Shown here in pieces: positions 35,285 to 44,832 of a stretch of DNA of 64,000 nucleotides. A program made the translations under genes and the position numbers. Below the pieces are notes generated by a model. That model was given only the letters and a program-made list of their open reading frames with translations. It was not told the origin of the DNA and ran no database searches. The DNA comes from Tetrapyrgos nigripes (Eukaryota; Basidiomycota; Agaricomycetes; Agaricales; Campanellaceae): NCBI GenBank assembly GCA_013368315.1, contig JAACJM010000005.1:1054001-1118000 (forward strand), read 5' to 3'. Position 1 is the stretch's first letter. Every line of letters starts with the position of its first letter.

Positions 35285-36554
35285 AACTTGTACTTTGCTC
35301 TCCGAATCCGAGGAGCAATCGCTTTAGGATTGCTCTCTGACTCCAGAGAGTATCTACTCATTCAATTAATCCAAAATCGACTTTGTCGTCGCACCAGCGT
35401 CCCAGACACTACTACACCCCACAACCAACTTCGTGGAAAGATTGCTCCACGAATTCGTGGAGCAGCTCCAGCTAAAGGTTCTCTCTGCGTCCAGAAAGAG
35501 TCTACACCTTCCATTAATCAAAAATTGACTTTGTAGTTCCACAGGTACTTCGTTCTTCTTGCCAGCGTCTGAGACGCTCTACACACGAACGACTAAAAAT
35601 TGTTCAACGGTTGCTCTCCGAATCCGAGGAGCAATCGTTTTCGAGGTTGCTCTCTGTACTCTGCAGTTGAAAGAGTACCTACACCTTCAATCTAATCAAG
35701 TATGGGCCTCCTGCGTCTCGCCAGCGTCGAAGACGCTCTACACCCGCACAACTGAAAATCATTCAACGATTGCCCTCCGAATCCAAGGAGCAATCACTTT
35801 AGGGCTGCTCTCTGAGTCCAGAGAGTATCTACTCATTCAATTAATCCAAAATCGACTTTGTCATCGCACCAGCGTCCAAGACGCTACTACACCCCACAAC
35901 CAACGTCGCAGAAATTTTGCTCCACGAATTCGTGGACAACTCAAGCTAAAGGTTCTCCTTGCTTCCAGGGAGAGTCTACACCTTCCATTAATCGAAAATC
36001 GACTTTGTCGTCGCACCAGCGTCCAAGACGCTACTACACCCCACAACCAATTTCGCGGAAGGATTGCTCCACAAATTCGTGGAGCAACTCCAGCTAAAGG
36101 TTCTCTTTGCTTCCAGAGAGAGTCTACACCTTCCATTAATCGAAAATCGACTTTGTTGTCACACTACACCCCACAACCAATTTCGCGGAAGGATTGCTCC
36201 ACGAATTCGTGGAGCAACTCCAGCTGTAGGTACTCTCTGGAGGGTATTCTCTGTACTCAGAGAGTACCTACAACTTTGTGTAATCAAGAATGAAAGTTGT
36301 TTCTCAATAGTCTATATCACTACTAGTAGAAATTTATGTACATTGTAATTTCGCTACTTAGCCTAATATACTTTTGTCCTTACCCTTTCCCCAGTGCTTG
36401 ATAGGCTGCTCAGAGGTGAAAATGACCAACGCTTAAAAAAAGAAGTTGACTTGGCATACTTATTAGCTGGGATTCTTGGCCTTCAAGAAGGCATCGTCCT
36501 AGATGCTTGTCAGTTGTGTAAGTCGATAGGCAACCCATACATATACTTATCAGG
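35285..36554. repeat. third copy of repeat blocks D and C
   Basis: Same orientation as the right arm of the palindrome: D-type units (palindrome CTCCACGAATTCGTGGAG at 35445, 35920, 36195 regions, TTG-loop hairpin GCGTCCAAGACGC) followed by block C (36290-36554) with its conserved frame. Block-C similarity stops at 36554 (CTTATCAG), where chromovirus sequence begins. Confidence 0.85.
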
Positions 36555-37061
36555 GGCAGGAACCCCTAATAATGGAAATTACAAACGAACCAATTCAGGA
36601 AGAAAGGCCAACTCACTGTCAGAAATCCCTCTCGAGTCACACCACCAAGCACACCAAGAATTCCTGCAAAAGACAAAGGTAAGCAACCCATTAGAAACAC
36701 TAATGCATCTTTTTCCACAGGACAACGAGACTCACTGCCACATCAAACTACATCACAAGAACGTGAAGAAACATCGGGATCAAGAGCATGAATAATCAAG
36801 AGTTACCCCTGGACAATACAATATTGCCACAATCTCAAGGGCAAGGGCCACCATCACCCCCTCCAACCCCTCAACAGGAACTGCTACCTCCATCTCCTAC
36901 ACCTCCTAGCTCTGAAAGGTCCTACTGGACAGCACAAGAGGGAGGAGGACCCCCAGATCCAGAAGATCCCCAAGGACCAAGAGGTAGAAGGGGACTACGA
37001 GGCCACAGAGGACACAGAGGACCACCAGGACCACCAGGGCCTGATGGGAACCCAGGACCAG

Positions 37062-37223
37062 TGGAGACGGCCAGGGGGAAACTGGCTAGCAAGGGATCCC
37101 AACGCAAAGTCGCGTCGTGGTCTGATTCTGTCCCTCGCTAACTACTACAACCTGTATCTATGTAGAAGCTCTTGCCAAACATGTACAAACAACCAGCTCC
37201 TAATCCCCTCTCTCCCTACTCCA
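37062..37223 (-). repeat. 3' LTR of the nested gypsy element
   Basis: 162 bases, TG...CA ends with 5-base inverted TGGAG/CTCCA. It matches 43547-43708 except at two sites, where this copy has CG and the other TG. Confidence 0.92.
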
Positions 37224-37276
37224 TGTGCCCCCTCCGAACATAGCGACGTCCTCGTCGCCGTCTAAAGACCGTATCG

Positions 37277-40200
37277 CTAACCGTCGCTAAGAAATGAAGT
37301 CTCGCCCACTAAATCTGCCCAATCTACAACGCTATTGCACCCGGCCATCAACCCGTTAGTTGCTGTCAAAGCTTCCACGCTGTCATTGACGGCCTTGGGA
37401 ACATTTTCCCTCTCCAACTCTTCTTCAAAAACCTTCTGCTCTTCAGACAGCTTCGTTCCCTCCCTCGCCTCAAATGCTCTTAATCTTCGTGAACTGAAGA
37501 GTCCGTCAATTGGTGTTCCATCCAACGTTTCCAGCCTGTACGAATTGGCTACTCTGTCTGCAACCCGCCATGGCCTTGACCATTTGGGTACAATTTTGCG
37601 CTCGGTTTTGAAGGTATAGTCTAGATCGCTTCGGTAGACTTGGACAAGCTGACCTTTTCGGAATGCCGTCTCCCTAGGGAAGCGCTTGGTTACACGCTTG
37701 TCAAACGCACTCTTCCGTTTTTCTGCATGACGCACAGTAGCGTCGTATCTGTCCAGGCGCTGTTGCGCAACGTAAGCCATTTGCCGCTCTACATCCTCCG
37801 GGCGCAGCACTGATGAACTCTCCTCAACGGGCGTAGGCTTTGTATTCACCACCAACCCCAGCAGCAGTTCCTTTGGCGAGAATTGGAGAGACTTAAGGAT
37901 ACGATGGTTGAGATGCCAGAGGGCCTTGTCTAGATGCTCTGGCCAGGTGTTAGGTAAATCCTTCGCATTAACGTCATCATACTCGTCCTCTCCTAACCCT
38001 GGAGCGCAAAGCCGTTTCAAAACTCCGAGCAGCAGCTTATTGGCTCCCTCCACCAGGCTGTTGATCCAAGGTGAGTATGCCGCAACAACGTTTGTTTTTA
38101 CCCCATAATGCTGACAGTAATCTCGCACCTCCTCACAGTTAAAGTGAGACCCGCCATTGCTCTGGAAGACTTCAGGTGGAATGTATCCGTTGAAGAGCCT
38201 TCCCAGACCATCCACAGTCGTTTTCCCGCTCCCTTTAACCTTGTACTTGAAAGCCCAGATATGACGTGAGTACGAGTCAACGTATACACCTAATGTTGTG
38301 TAACCCCCTTTTCCTTTAGGCATGGCGAGGTAGTCCCCTACTAACAGCTCGAAGGGATGCCGGCGTGTTACAGGTATGAGTAGGGAATGAGGTGGGTCTG
38401 TCCAAAGTTTTTGCACTTCCCACACTTGCTGATAGCTTTCAATATTGACTCATCCAGGTTGGGGCTCCAGATCGTGTCCAGCAGCTTCAACTTCACTGTA
38501 TCTCGCCCGAAATGTCCTGCCTCTGCATGCTCCACCTCCGCTAGCTTCACAGCCTCTGTCCTTGATACACATTCCACCTTGGACCTCGCCCACACACCTG
38601 TGACGCCTCACAAACGCCATAATTTCCCCTCCTCAATAACATAGCCTTCTGCACGGTGTTTAGCCCATTGTCGTTGCTTTATGTGCATTCCGCTTGTCAA
38701 GCCTTCCAGCGAATCAATGACCTCCAAAAGGATAGGCTCGTCAATGAAACGTTTGCGCAACGCCTTCACTCCCTTGTCTACTGCAACGTGCATCACATCC
38801 TGCACCAGGCCATGTGCACATTCCCAGTCCTCGCTAACCGTCCACTCGCTTCCATCACCCGGTATCCTTGGCTTCTCTTCCCACATACGACTTAGTCCAT
38901 CTGCGACTACGTTCTTCTTCCCGGGTATGTGTCTGACCTCAACGATATTATGGGCTATGATACCGTCTCGCCATCGTGCATGGGTGGCATTGAGGTTGGG
39001 GTTCATGATGACATCACGGAGTGCCTGGCAATCTGTCTCTATTTCCACTGGTGACCCCCAGATCGTGTCCGAAAACTTGTCCAACCCACATTTCAGAGCC
39101 GCGAACTCCAAGAGAAATGGTTTGTACTTCTCCTCTGTTTTGGAAGTTCGTTTTGACATAAAGGCGATAGGATGGGCCTTCCGCACGGTGTGACCATTGG
39201 GGAGAACGGTCTCAAAGCGTTGGGAGAGTACCGCTGCAAATCCTTCCTTGCAGCCGTCTGAGGTGATGATGAAGGGTGTTCTGTCAAATTTAGGGCACTT
39301 CAAGACCGGTTTTGAGGTAAGTAGTTCCTTCAATTTGATGAAGGCCCTGGTGTGCTCATCCATCCACAGCCCAGCTAACTTGTGTTTTCGCTTCACCGCC
39401 CGGTATGTGGTTTTAGAACATGGGTTGGGTAATGGGACGTTAACCAAGTCTCGTAGGGGCCTCTCCTCCTTGGCGTATCCTTTAATAAGATCTCGGAAGT
39501 GGCTGGTTAACCCTAGGAACGACTCTAGGTTGAGAGCATCCTCCGGTTGAGGCCAGTCAACTATAGCTGTTAACTTGGTCAAGTCCAGCATAACTCCCTC
39601 TGGCCCAACACAAGCTCCTGCAAAAACACCGTCCTTCATGAAGAAGCTGGACTTTGATGCCGAGAGGGACAATTTCTTATCCCTCACCCTATCCAGTAGT
39701 CGAGTAAGTTTTCCCATCATTTCACCAAAGGTATCGGCTGCTGATGCTCCATCGTCCACAAATAGCTCCAAGACCCCGTCTGCGATGAGGTCGCTCAGGA
39801 GGTCTGCCGTCATTTGAGCAAATGTCGAAGGTGCACCCGTTAGTCCAAATGGCATTCGTCTGTACCAAAAGTAACCCCTTCCTTCCACATAAAAGCATGT
39901 ATATGGCCAGGACTCTGGGGCTACTTCACATGCGTAGAAGCCCGAGGCAAAATCGAAGAGGGACAGGTAGCGATGGCCACTCACACGTTGCTGTTTAGGT
40001 CTGATATCGCCTTGAGGCATAGGTGCGACTTTTGTTACTTTGTTGATGGTATCGAAATTTTGACAGACTCTCCATTTTTGGGCAGGTGGTGCATCGAGCT
40101 TGTCAATGGCTGTTATGGGTCGAGGTGGAAGTTGGAAGGCTGGCGCTAACCCTGCGAGCACACATTGGTCATTGAGACGGTGCTGCAGCTCTTCTAGTGT

Positions 40201-41802
40201 TAAACCGCCTCCCTCGTGAGCCTTCTGCGCCAATGTGGTTGGTGAAACACATTTCACTTGGTCAGGCCGACACTGCTCTATGATCCCCGCTTCCAGCATC
40301 TCGTCAATCTTCTGGTGGAAGAATTTCTTCTGTGGAGGTGTCAAAGGCCGCTGGTGTACGTTTCTCGGGAACTCTGCCTCCTCTGGTATGTTTAGCCTAT
40401 GTATGGCGCCCTCTACTGCATGGACCTCACTGACAGAAAGCGCAAAGCAGTCTGCATAGGAATGAAGCAGTGTGACTACCTGGGACCGTTCATCCTTTGT
40501 CAAGTCTTCCCCAATGGTGACCTCCTGTAGGACACGGTCGACCCTTGCTGGTAGGAATGGGTTTGATTTCCAAGTAAATATGCTCTCGCTCTGTATTCCC
40601 TCCAGTGGTATATCCATGCCCAGTGGTCCTCCAACAATGGCTTCGTCCACTGATACGTGGCACACTGGGTTATCTGAAAGTGTAGGTGTGTTAATTGCAT
40701 GCTTTTCAACAGAGGAATTATCAAGGAAGACTTCCCTCGAGGGGGGTGCACGACTACCCCCCACGAAGTTCACGTGCTTAGTCCCAGCGCTTGACGCCCA
40801 ACGTCGTTTTCCTACAACTCTCGCCTTCTGCTTCATCACTTTCCGCTTCACCACCTTTGATGCTGTTTCTGCTTCCTTTTGTACCACCTCTCCCCTGTAT
40901 CGTTGTGAGTTCTTCTTTCTCTTCCATTGATTACGCTTATTCCTTCTTTTAGAACGCCGCCCTGCAAATACGTCTACACCTCGTTGTCGCCAAAATATCC
41001 AGGGTTCCTCCTTGTCCTCTACCTCCTCGACCGTGACTTTGTATTTGAAGGTATGTTTCCCAAGATTATTCAATGCTACCATTGCAACATTGTTAGTAAT
41101 GTTCTTAGTCAGGTCCAGATTGTCATTGGAGACTCGCCTCGAGGGGGGTTCGCCTGGATTGCCCCCCATTAAGTCTTCACGCTGTCTTCCCAAGAGCTCG
41201 TTCTGTAGGACCACCTTTCCAGAACTATGAGGTATGTCTATAACATCCTGTTCATAATTGTGGTTGGCCTTGAACCGAGTCAAGAGGGGTTTTCCAACTA
41301 GAAACTCCCATGCCCCTCCGCTATCAAACACCTCAAATTCTCCATTCACTTCCACTCCACCGAGAACCAAACGGCCTTTCCAGCATACCAGGCTAGGTAC
41401 TATTACGCCATTTGCCATACGTAACCTTTTGGTTGATGGTTCCCAACCCGTAAGCTTCTCCTTGACTCTATGGTACACCTCCTCTGACATAGCCGCTACC
41501 ATAGCACTGTCGTCAAAAAATCCTTTCACCGCCACAAGACTATCCACACCAACAATTCCCAATTCATGGACAAAAGGTAACACCTTTTCAGCTCCCTCTC
41601 GCACCAAGTAGAGATCAATAACCTCATATTCAGGTTTCGCAACTACATCAAGAACAGCTGTAGGGCTATTTTCAGTCCATGTGGGGCCTTCAGTGCTTTC
41701 CCTAGGCAGCGCCTCCTCCTGTCCAGGGATTCCTACTCCTCCGAGTGTCTCATTATGGGCCGTCCATTTGGCACTTACACAGACAGCCCTTCTCCATTTC
41801 CC
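37277..41802 (-). pseudogene. Pol of the nested gypsy element, broken
   Basis: Read from the slippery site at 41802 downward. Order: a protease-like region (GFFDDSAMVAAM, where D-S/T-G is usual), reverse transcriptase (SLFDFASGFYACEV, YRRMPFGLTGAPSTFAQM, LELFVDDGAS), RNase H (FIITSDGCKEGFAAVLSQRF), zinc-binding HHCC (HAEAGHFGRD with CGKCKNF), integrase core (LVGDYLAMPKGKGGYTT, then AYSPWINSLVEG) and a basic C-terminal domain (VPKWSRPWRVADRVANSYRL). Damage: a TGA at 38608-38610 in frame, a frameshift near 38395 between the HHCC finger and the core, and FQSNGGSHF where the second catalytic Asp (SDGGSHF) is Asn. No chromodomain is seen. Confidence 0.9.
41757..41802 (-). promoter_or_regulatory. 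-1 ribosomal frameshift signal, nested gypsy element
   Basis: On the coding strand the heptamer G-GGA-AAT (41802-41796, gag frame CAG GGA AAT) is followed by six bases, then GGGCTGTC (41789-41782), a 17-base loop and GACGGCCC (41764-41757), an 8-bp stem with one G-U pair. The pol frame has a TGA six bases before the heptamer and is then open into Pol; the gag stop is at 41775-41777, in the loop. Confidence 0.75.
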
Positions 41803-43079
41803 TGGCCCTCATTTCCATATCCATATCCGTATCCCTCATATCTGTACCCGCCATATCCGTAATCCACAAAAGCCACCACAACACTATTTGGGTCATCTCG
41901 CAAGTATGGGCCTAGTTCAGCACTACACAGCCTCCTCCATGCCTTCTCTTTCTCGTTCAGGGTTCGGTTCTGGCACATGTCACCTCGGTGTCCACATTTA
42001 CCACACTGAAAACACTCGCCGGTACAGACGTTGGAGGTTCCTGGTTCAAATGTGACTGGCGTGGCATTTCCTCCATGCTGCTGAGCCCATTCCTCCTTCT
42101 GGATATTGTACGCTTTCCGGCCTGTTTCAGTATTGGGATGGCGGATCAATGCTGTGACGTTCCTACGTAGGACGGGTTGTTGTGCATCAGTGAGGTGTGT
42201 GATGTTTCGTTGTGGTTGTCCAAATGCTCCTCCCCTTTGCCCATATCCGAAACCTCCTCGACCTCGAAAACCTCCATATCCCCCACTGCCGTATCCATAT
42301 CCCCCTCCACTATATTCCCCTCCACTGTAGCCTCCCCTGAAACCGCCGTAGGCTGGCATGTTGGCCCCCAGATTAGCGGCCGCTAACCAGCCTGTGATCC
42401 CCCTTGTTGGTGTCTCTGGCGTCGGTCCTGCCATGCCCAAAATCCTATCATACTTCTCCCTCAGCTCCTTCTCCTTCTTCTCCTTCTCGGCTTCTTTCTC
42501 TTTCTCCTCCTGCAGCTTCTTCACTTCCTTCTTTATGAACTTGACATCAGCCGCCCTGATTGCCTCCTGGAACGACGTCCAATTCTTTTGTGAGGATGGT
42601 ACCAGGCCTTGGAGAATGCTGGGAAGGTTATTCCAAACCAGGACGATGAGGAAATCACTCTCGTGAATACTGGCATTACGTGCAAGCTCGTCGAGCTCAT
42701 CCGCCATTTTGATATGACTCCACACTTCAACTCCTCCCTTTTCAACTTTCTTTCCTAGGTTCTCCTCTGCCATCCTATATGCCGATAACTCCGTTACATA
42801 ATCTCTGGCACTCTTCTTTACCTGAATCGGCTTTGGCCAACGTTTCTCGAACTGTGCCACCAGCTCCTTCCAGGTAACCGGCGGTTTTGCTCCTTCCATG
42901 ATCTCCTTGTACCACACCTCTGCTGCGCCTGATGGAAATAGAAGGTCTTTGAAGTCCTCGATGCAGTCCTTGTCATCGGCAATGTGTGTTAGTTTCTGTT
43001 TGGCTTTTTTGATGAAGACATGTGGGTTTTCAGAGGCGCGGCCGTCGCCATAGAAGAGTTTGAGTTCCTCCATGGGCAC
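41775..43079 (-). CDS. Gag of the nested gypsy element
   Basis: 434 residues from MPMEELKLFYGDGRASENPH. Capsid-like N-terminal half (FIKKAKQKLTHIADDKDCIE, AAEVWYKEIMEGAKPPVTWK, LVAQFEKRWPKPIQVKKSAR) typical of gypsy Gag, a Lys/Glu coiled-coil stretch (KKLQEEKEKEAEKEKKEKEL), a Gly/Tyr/Phe-rich low-complexity region with GGY and RGG repeats, and a zinc knuckle CFQCGKCGHRGDMC near residue 365. It ends in another Gly/Tyr-rich tail. The frame is intact. Role: particle assembly and RNA packaging. The frame ends in the -1 frameshift region that leads into Pol. Confidence 0.9.
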   Translation of the reverse strand: MPMEELKLFYGDGRASENPHVFIKKAKQKLTHIADDKDCIEDFKDLLFPSGAAEVWYKEIMEGAKPPVTWKELVAQFEKRWPKPIQVKKSARDYVTELSAYRMAEENLGKKVEKGGVEVWSHIKMADELDELARNASIHESDFLIVLVWNNLPSILQGLVPSSQKNWTSFQEAIRAADVKFIKKEVKKLQEEKEKEAEKEKKEKELREKYDRILGMAGPTPETPTRGITGWLAAANLGANMPAYGGFRGGYSGGEYSGGGYGYGSGGYGGFRGRGGFGYGQRGGAFGQPQRNITHLTDAQQPVLRRNVTALIRHPNTETGRKAYNIQKEEWAQQHGGNATPVTFEPGTSNVCTGECFQCGKCGHRGDMCQNRTLNEKEKAWRRLCSAELGPYLRDDPNSVVVAFVDYGYGGYRYEGYGYGYGNEGQGNGEGLSV

Positions 43080-43546
43080 AGCGTGTTTACGACTAGGGTA
43101 TGGATTGGGGACTGGGTTTTCGGGGAAGGGTGCCGGTGATGTTGCTGGTGTGTTATATGGGGGAAAGGGGAGTAGACCGTCGTCGCTCTCTGATGATGAC
43201 GAGATAGATGATTCGGTTGAAGATGGTATGATTGGCTGTGACTCTCTCCAGGCAACTGGAGTAAACCACAGGTCAAAGTCGGGACTGTTTAGTATAGTTC
43301 TGTCTCCTGTAGTAGGACTTGGGGAACGAGAGTTGCCAAAGAATTGCCCCCGGTATAACGCCAGGGTGTGTAGTGTGCAGGTGGTTCTGAAAACTAGAAC
43401 TGGGAACGTATAAGGGACCGGGAATAGGAACGTGGACCGAAAACGTGGGTGACGTGTGTTTTCCTTATGTATCTAGTTCTGATGGAAACTGTTGCCGCTA
43501 CGCAGGGAAGACCTGCAGGTATCGAAGCTCACTCTCGTCACCAAGA

Positions 43547-43708
43547 TGGAGATGGCCAGGGGGAAACTGGCTAGCAAGGGATCCCAATGCAAAGTCGCGT
43601 CGTGGTCTGATTCTGTCCCTCGCTAACTACTACAACCTGTATCTATGTAGAAGCTCTTGCCAAACATGTACAAACAACCAGCTCCTAATCCCCTCTCTCC
43701 CTACTCCA
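43547..43708 (-). repeat. 5' LTR of the nested gypsy element
   Basis: Partner of 37062-37223. The two differences (GATGGCC for GACGGCC, CAATGC for CAACGC) are both CG to TG. The bases next to it on the element side (TCTTGGTGACGAGAGTGAGC on the coding strand) are the place for a primer-binding site; the tRNA was not identified. Confidence 0.9.
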
Positions 43709-44781
43709 CCAGAGGGGAATAGGGGTCCACCAGGAGAACCAGGCCATGGAGGGAATGGGGGGAATGCAGAAAAAAGGATAAGAAGAGAAGCTCTGGCCAG
43801 GGAAGCCAAATTGGAGATCAGGAAGCCAGACCCATTTGATGGAAGCAACAGGAGCCTATGGAGACCTTTCATCAGTGACTGTATACGAATGTTCACAGCC
43901 AAACCTACGTTATATGAAACCGAAAACTCAAGAGTAACTTTTGCTTCCTCGTACCTCACTGGGGCTGCAGCAAGGTACTACCAGAACCTCATTGAACGAG
44001 AAGTCATGGAGGGAGTATACTTAGTTGCACTCCACAACTGGCAAGCGTTTGTGGGTACTTTTGGGCGACTATTCGGAGTTCATGATGAACAGTTGTACTC
44101 TCAAGCGGCCCTGGACAAGGTACTACAAAGGGCAGATGAGAATTTTGCAGATTTCCTAGTACGGTTTGAGGATGCCTCGCTACTAACGCAGTATAATGAG
44201 CCTGTATTAAGATGGCGATTGCTACTACAAATCCGACGAGACTTGAGAAACCGTCTCACCTTGGTGGGAAGGATTCCTCGAGGCTTTAACGATGTTGTGG
44301 ACCGATTACTCGACTTAGACACAGCACGGGAAGCTTTTAACGAGGCGGGATTGGCAACAAACAACTATGCCAATCCTACGTATGTACCGAATGTAGCCCC
44401 AGTCGCTCGAGCCCGCAACAATCAACAAAACGCAGTAGTAGTACCTGGACCAATAACTCAGGCTAACCGAAACCGACCCCGTGCTAACCAAAATCAGAAC
44501 CTGGTCACCGGTCGCACAGCTCAGCCTCAACCTCTCGGAAATCGACCCTTCGTACGACTTACACGAGAAGAACGTGATAGAAGGATGAAGAATGGACTAT
44601 GTATTCGTTGTGGAGCCTCAGGACATTTTGGTAGGGACTGTCCCCCTGAGAATGACCCAGCACCAGCAGAAGAAGCGATAGCAAGAGCAGGAATAATTAT
44701 TGAAGAAGGAGAAGTGGAGACTTACTATGGATATGATGAGGAAGGGAATATTCATGAGTTGGATAGAGAAGAAGAAGAGCA

Positions 44782-44832
44782 GGGAAACGAGGAAAGGGCT
44801 CAGGACGAATTACCAGAAATGGACTGAGCCCT
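44782..44832 (+). promoter_or_regulatory. -1 ribosomal frameshift signal, chromovirus
   Basis: Slippery heptamer G-GGA-AAC at 44782-44788 (gag frame CAG GGA AAC), six-base spacer 44789-44794, then a perfect 9-bp stem AGGGCTCAG (44795-44803) with CTGAGCCCT (44824-44832) around a 20-base loop. The pol frame opens after a TAG at 44764-44766 and has no stop through the join; the gag TGA (44825-44827) lies in the second arm of the stem. Confidence 0.85.

Larger units (their letters stand above)
37062..43708 (-). mobile_element. Ty3/gypsy LTR retrotransposon, 6647 bp, nested, degenerate
   Basis: Complete element inserted in antisense into the chromovirus gag. LTRs are 37062-37223 and 43547-43708 (162 bp each, TGGAG...CTCCA ends, two differences), with CCAG on both outer sides (37058-37061 and 43709-43712). 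On its coding strand a purine tract GGAGGGGG lies just before the 3' LTR (about 37230). It encodes Gag (41775-43079) and Pol (37277-41802) in -1 frames. The pol frame carries a stop codon, a frameshift and a changed catalytic Asp, so the copy is inactive. Confidence 0.92.
36788..44827 (+). pseudogene. chromovirus Gag with collagen-like region, split by insertion
   Basis: The 5' part (36788-37061) starts MNNQELPLDNTI and moves from a Pro-rich head into Gly-x-y triplets (GPRGRRGLRGHRGHRGPP, GPDGNPGP). The 3' part (43713-44827) continues in the same frame and triplet register (GNRGPPGEPGHGGNGG), then has the capsid-like region (KPDPFDGSNRSLWRPFISD, ALDKVLQRADENFADFLVRF) and a zinc knuckle CIRCGASGHFGRDC near the end, finishing in an acidic tail. 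Between the parts lie the inserted element and one copy of the 4-bp target CCAG; without them the frame is continuous. Gag packages element RNA in virus-like particles. The collagen-like triplets are not a usual Gag part. Confidence 0.85.

Noticed and set aside
35285..36554. Blocks D and C as the missing 5' LTR of the chromovirus
   Set aside because: They share no similarity with the probable 3' LTR at 50963-51581 and also occur twice with no chromovirus attached.
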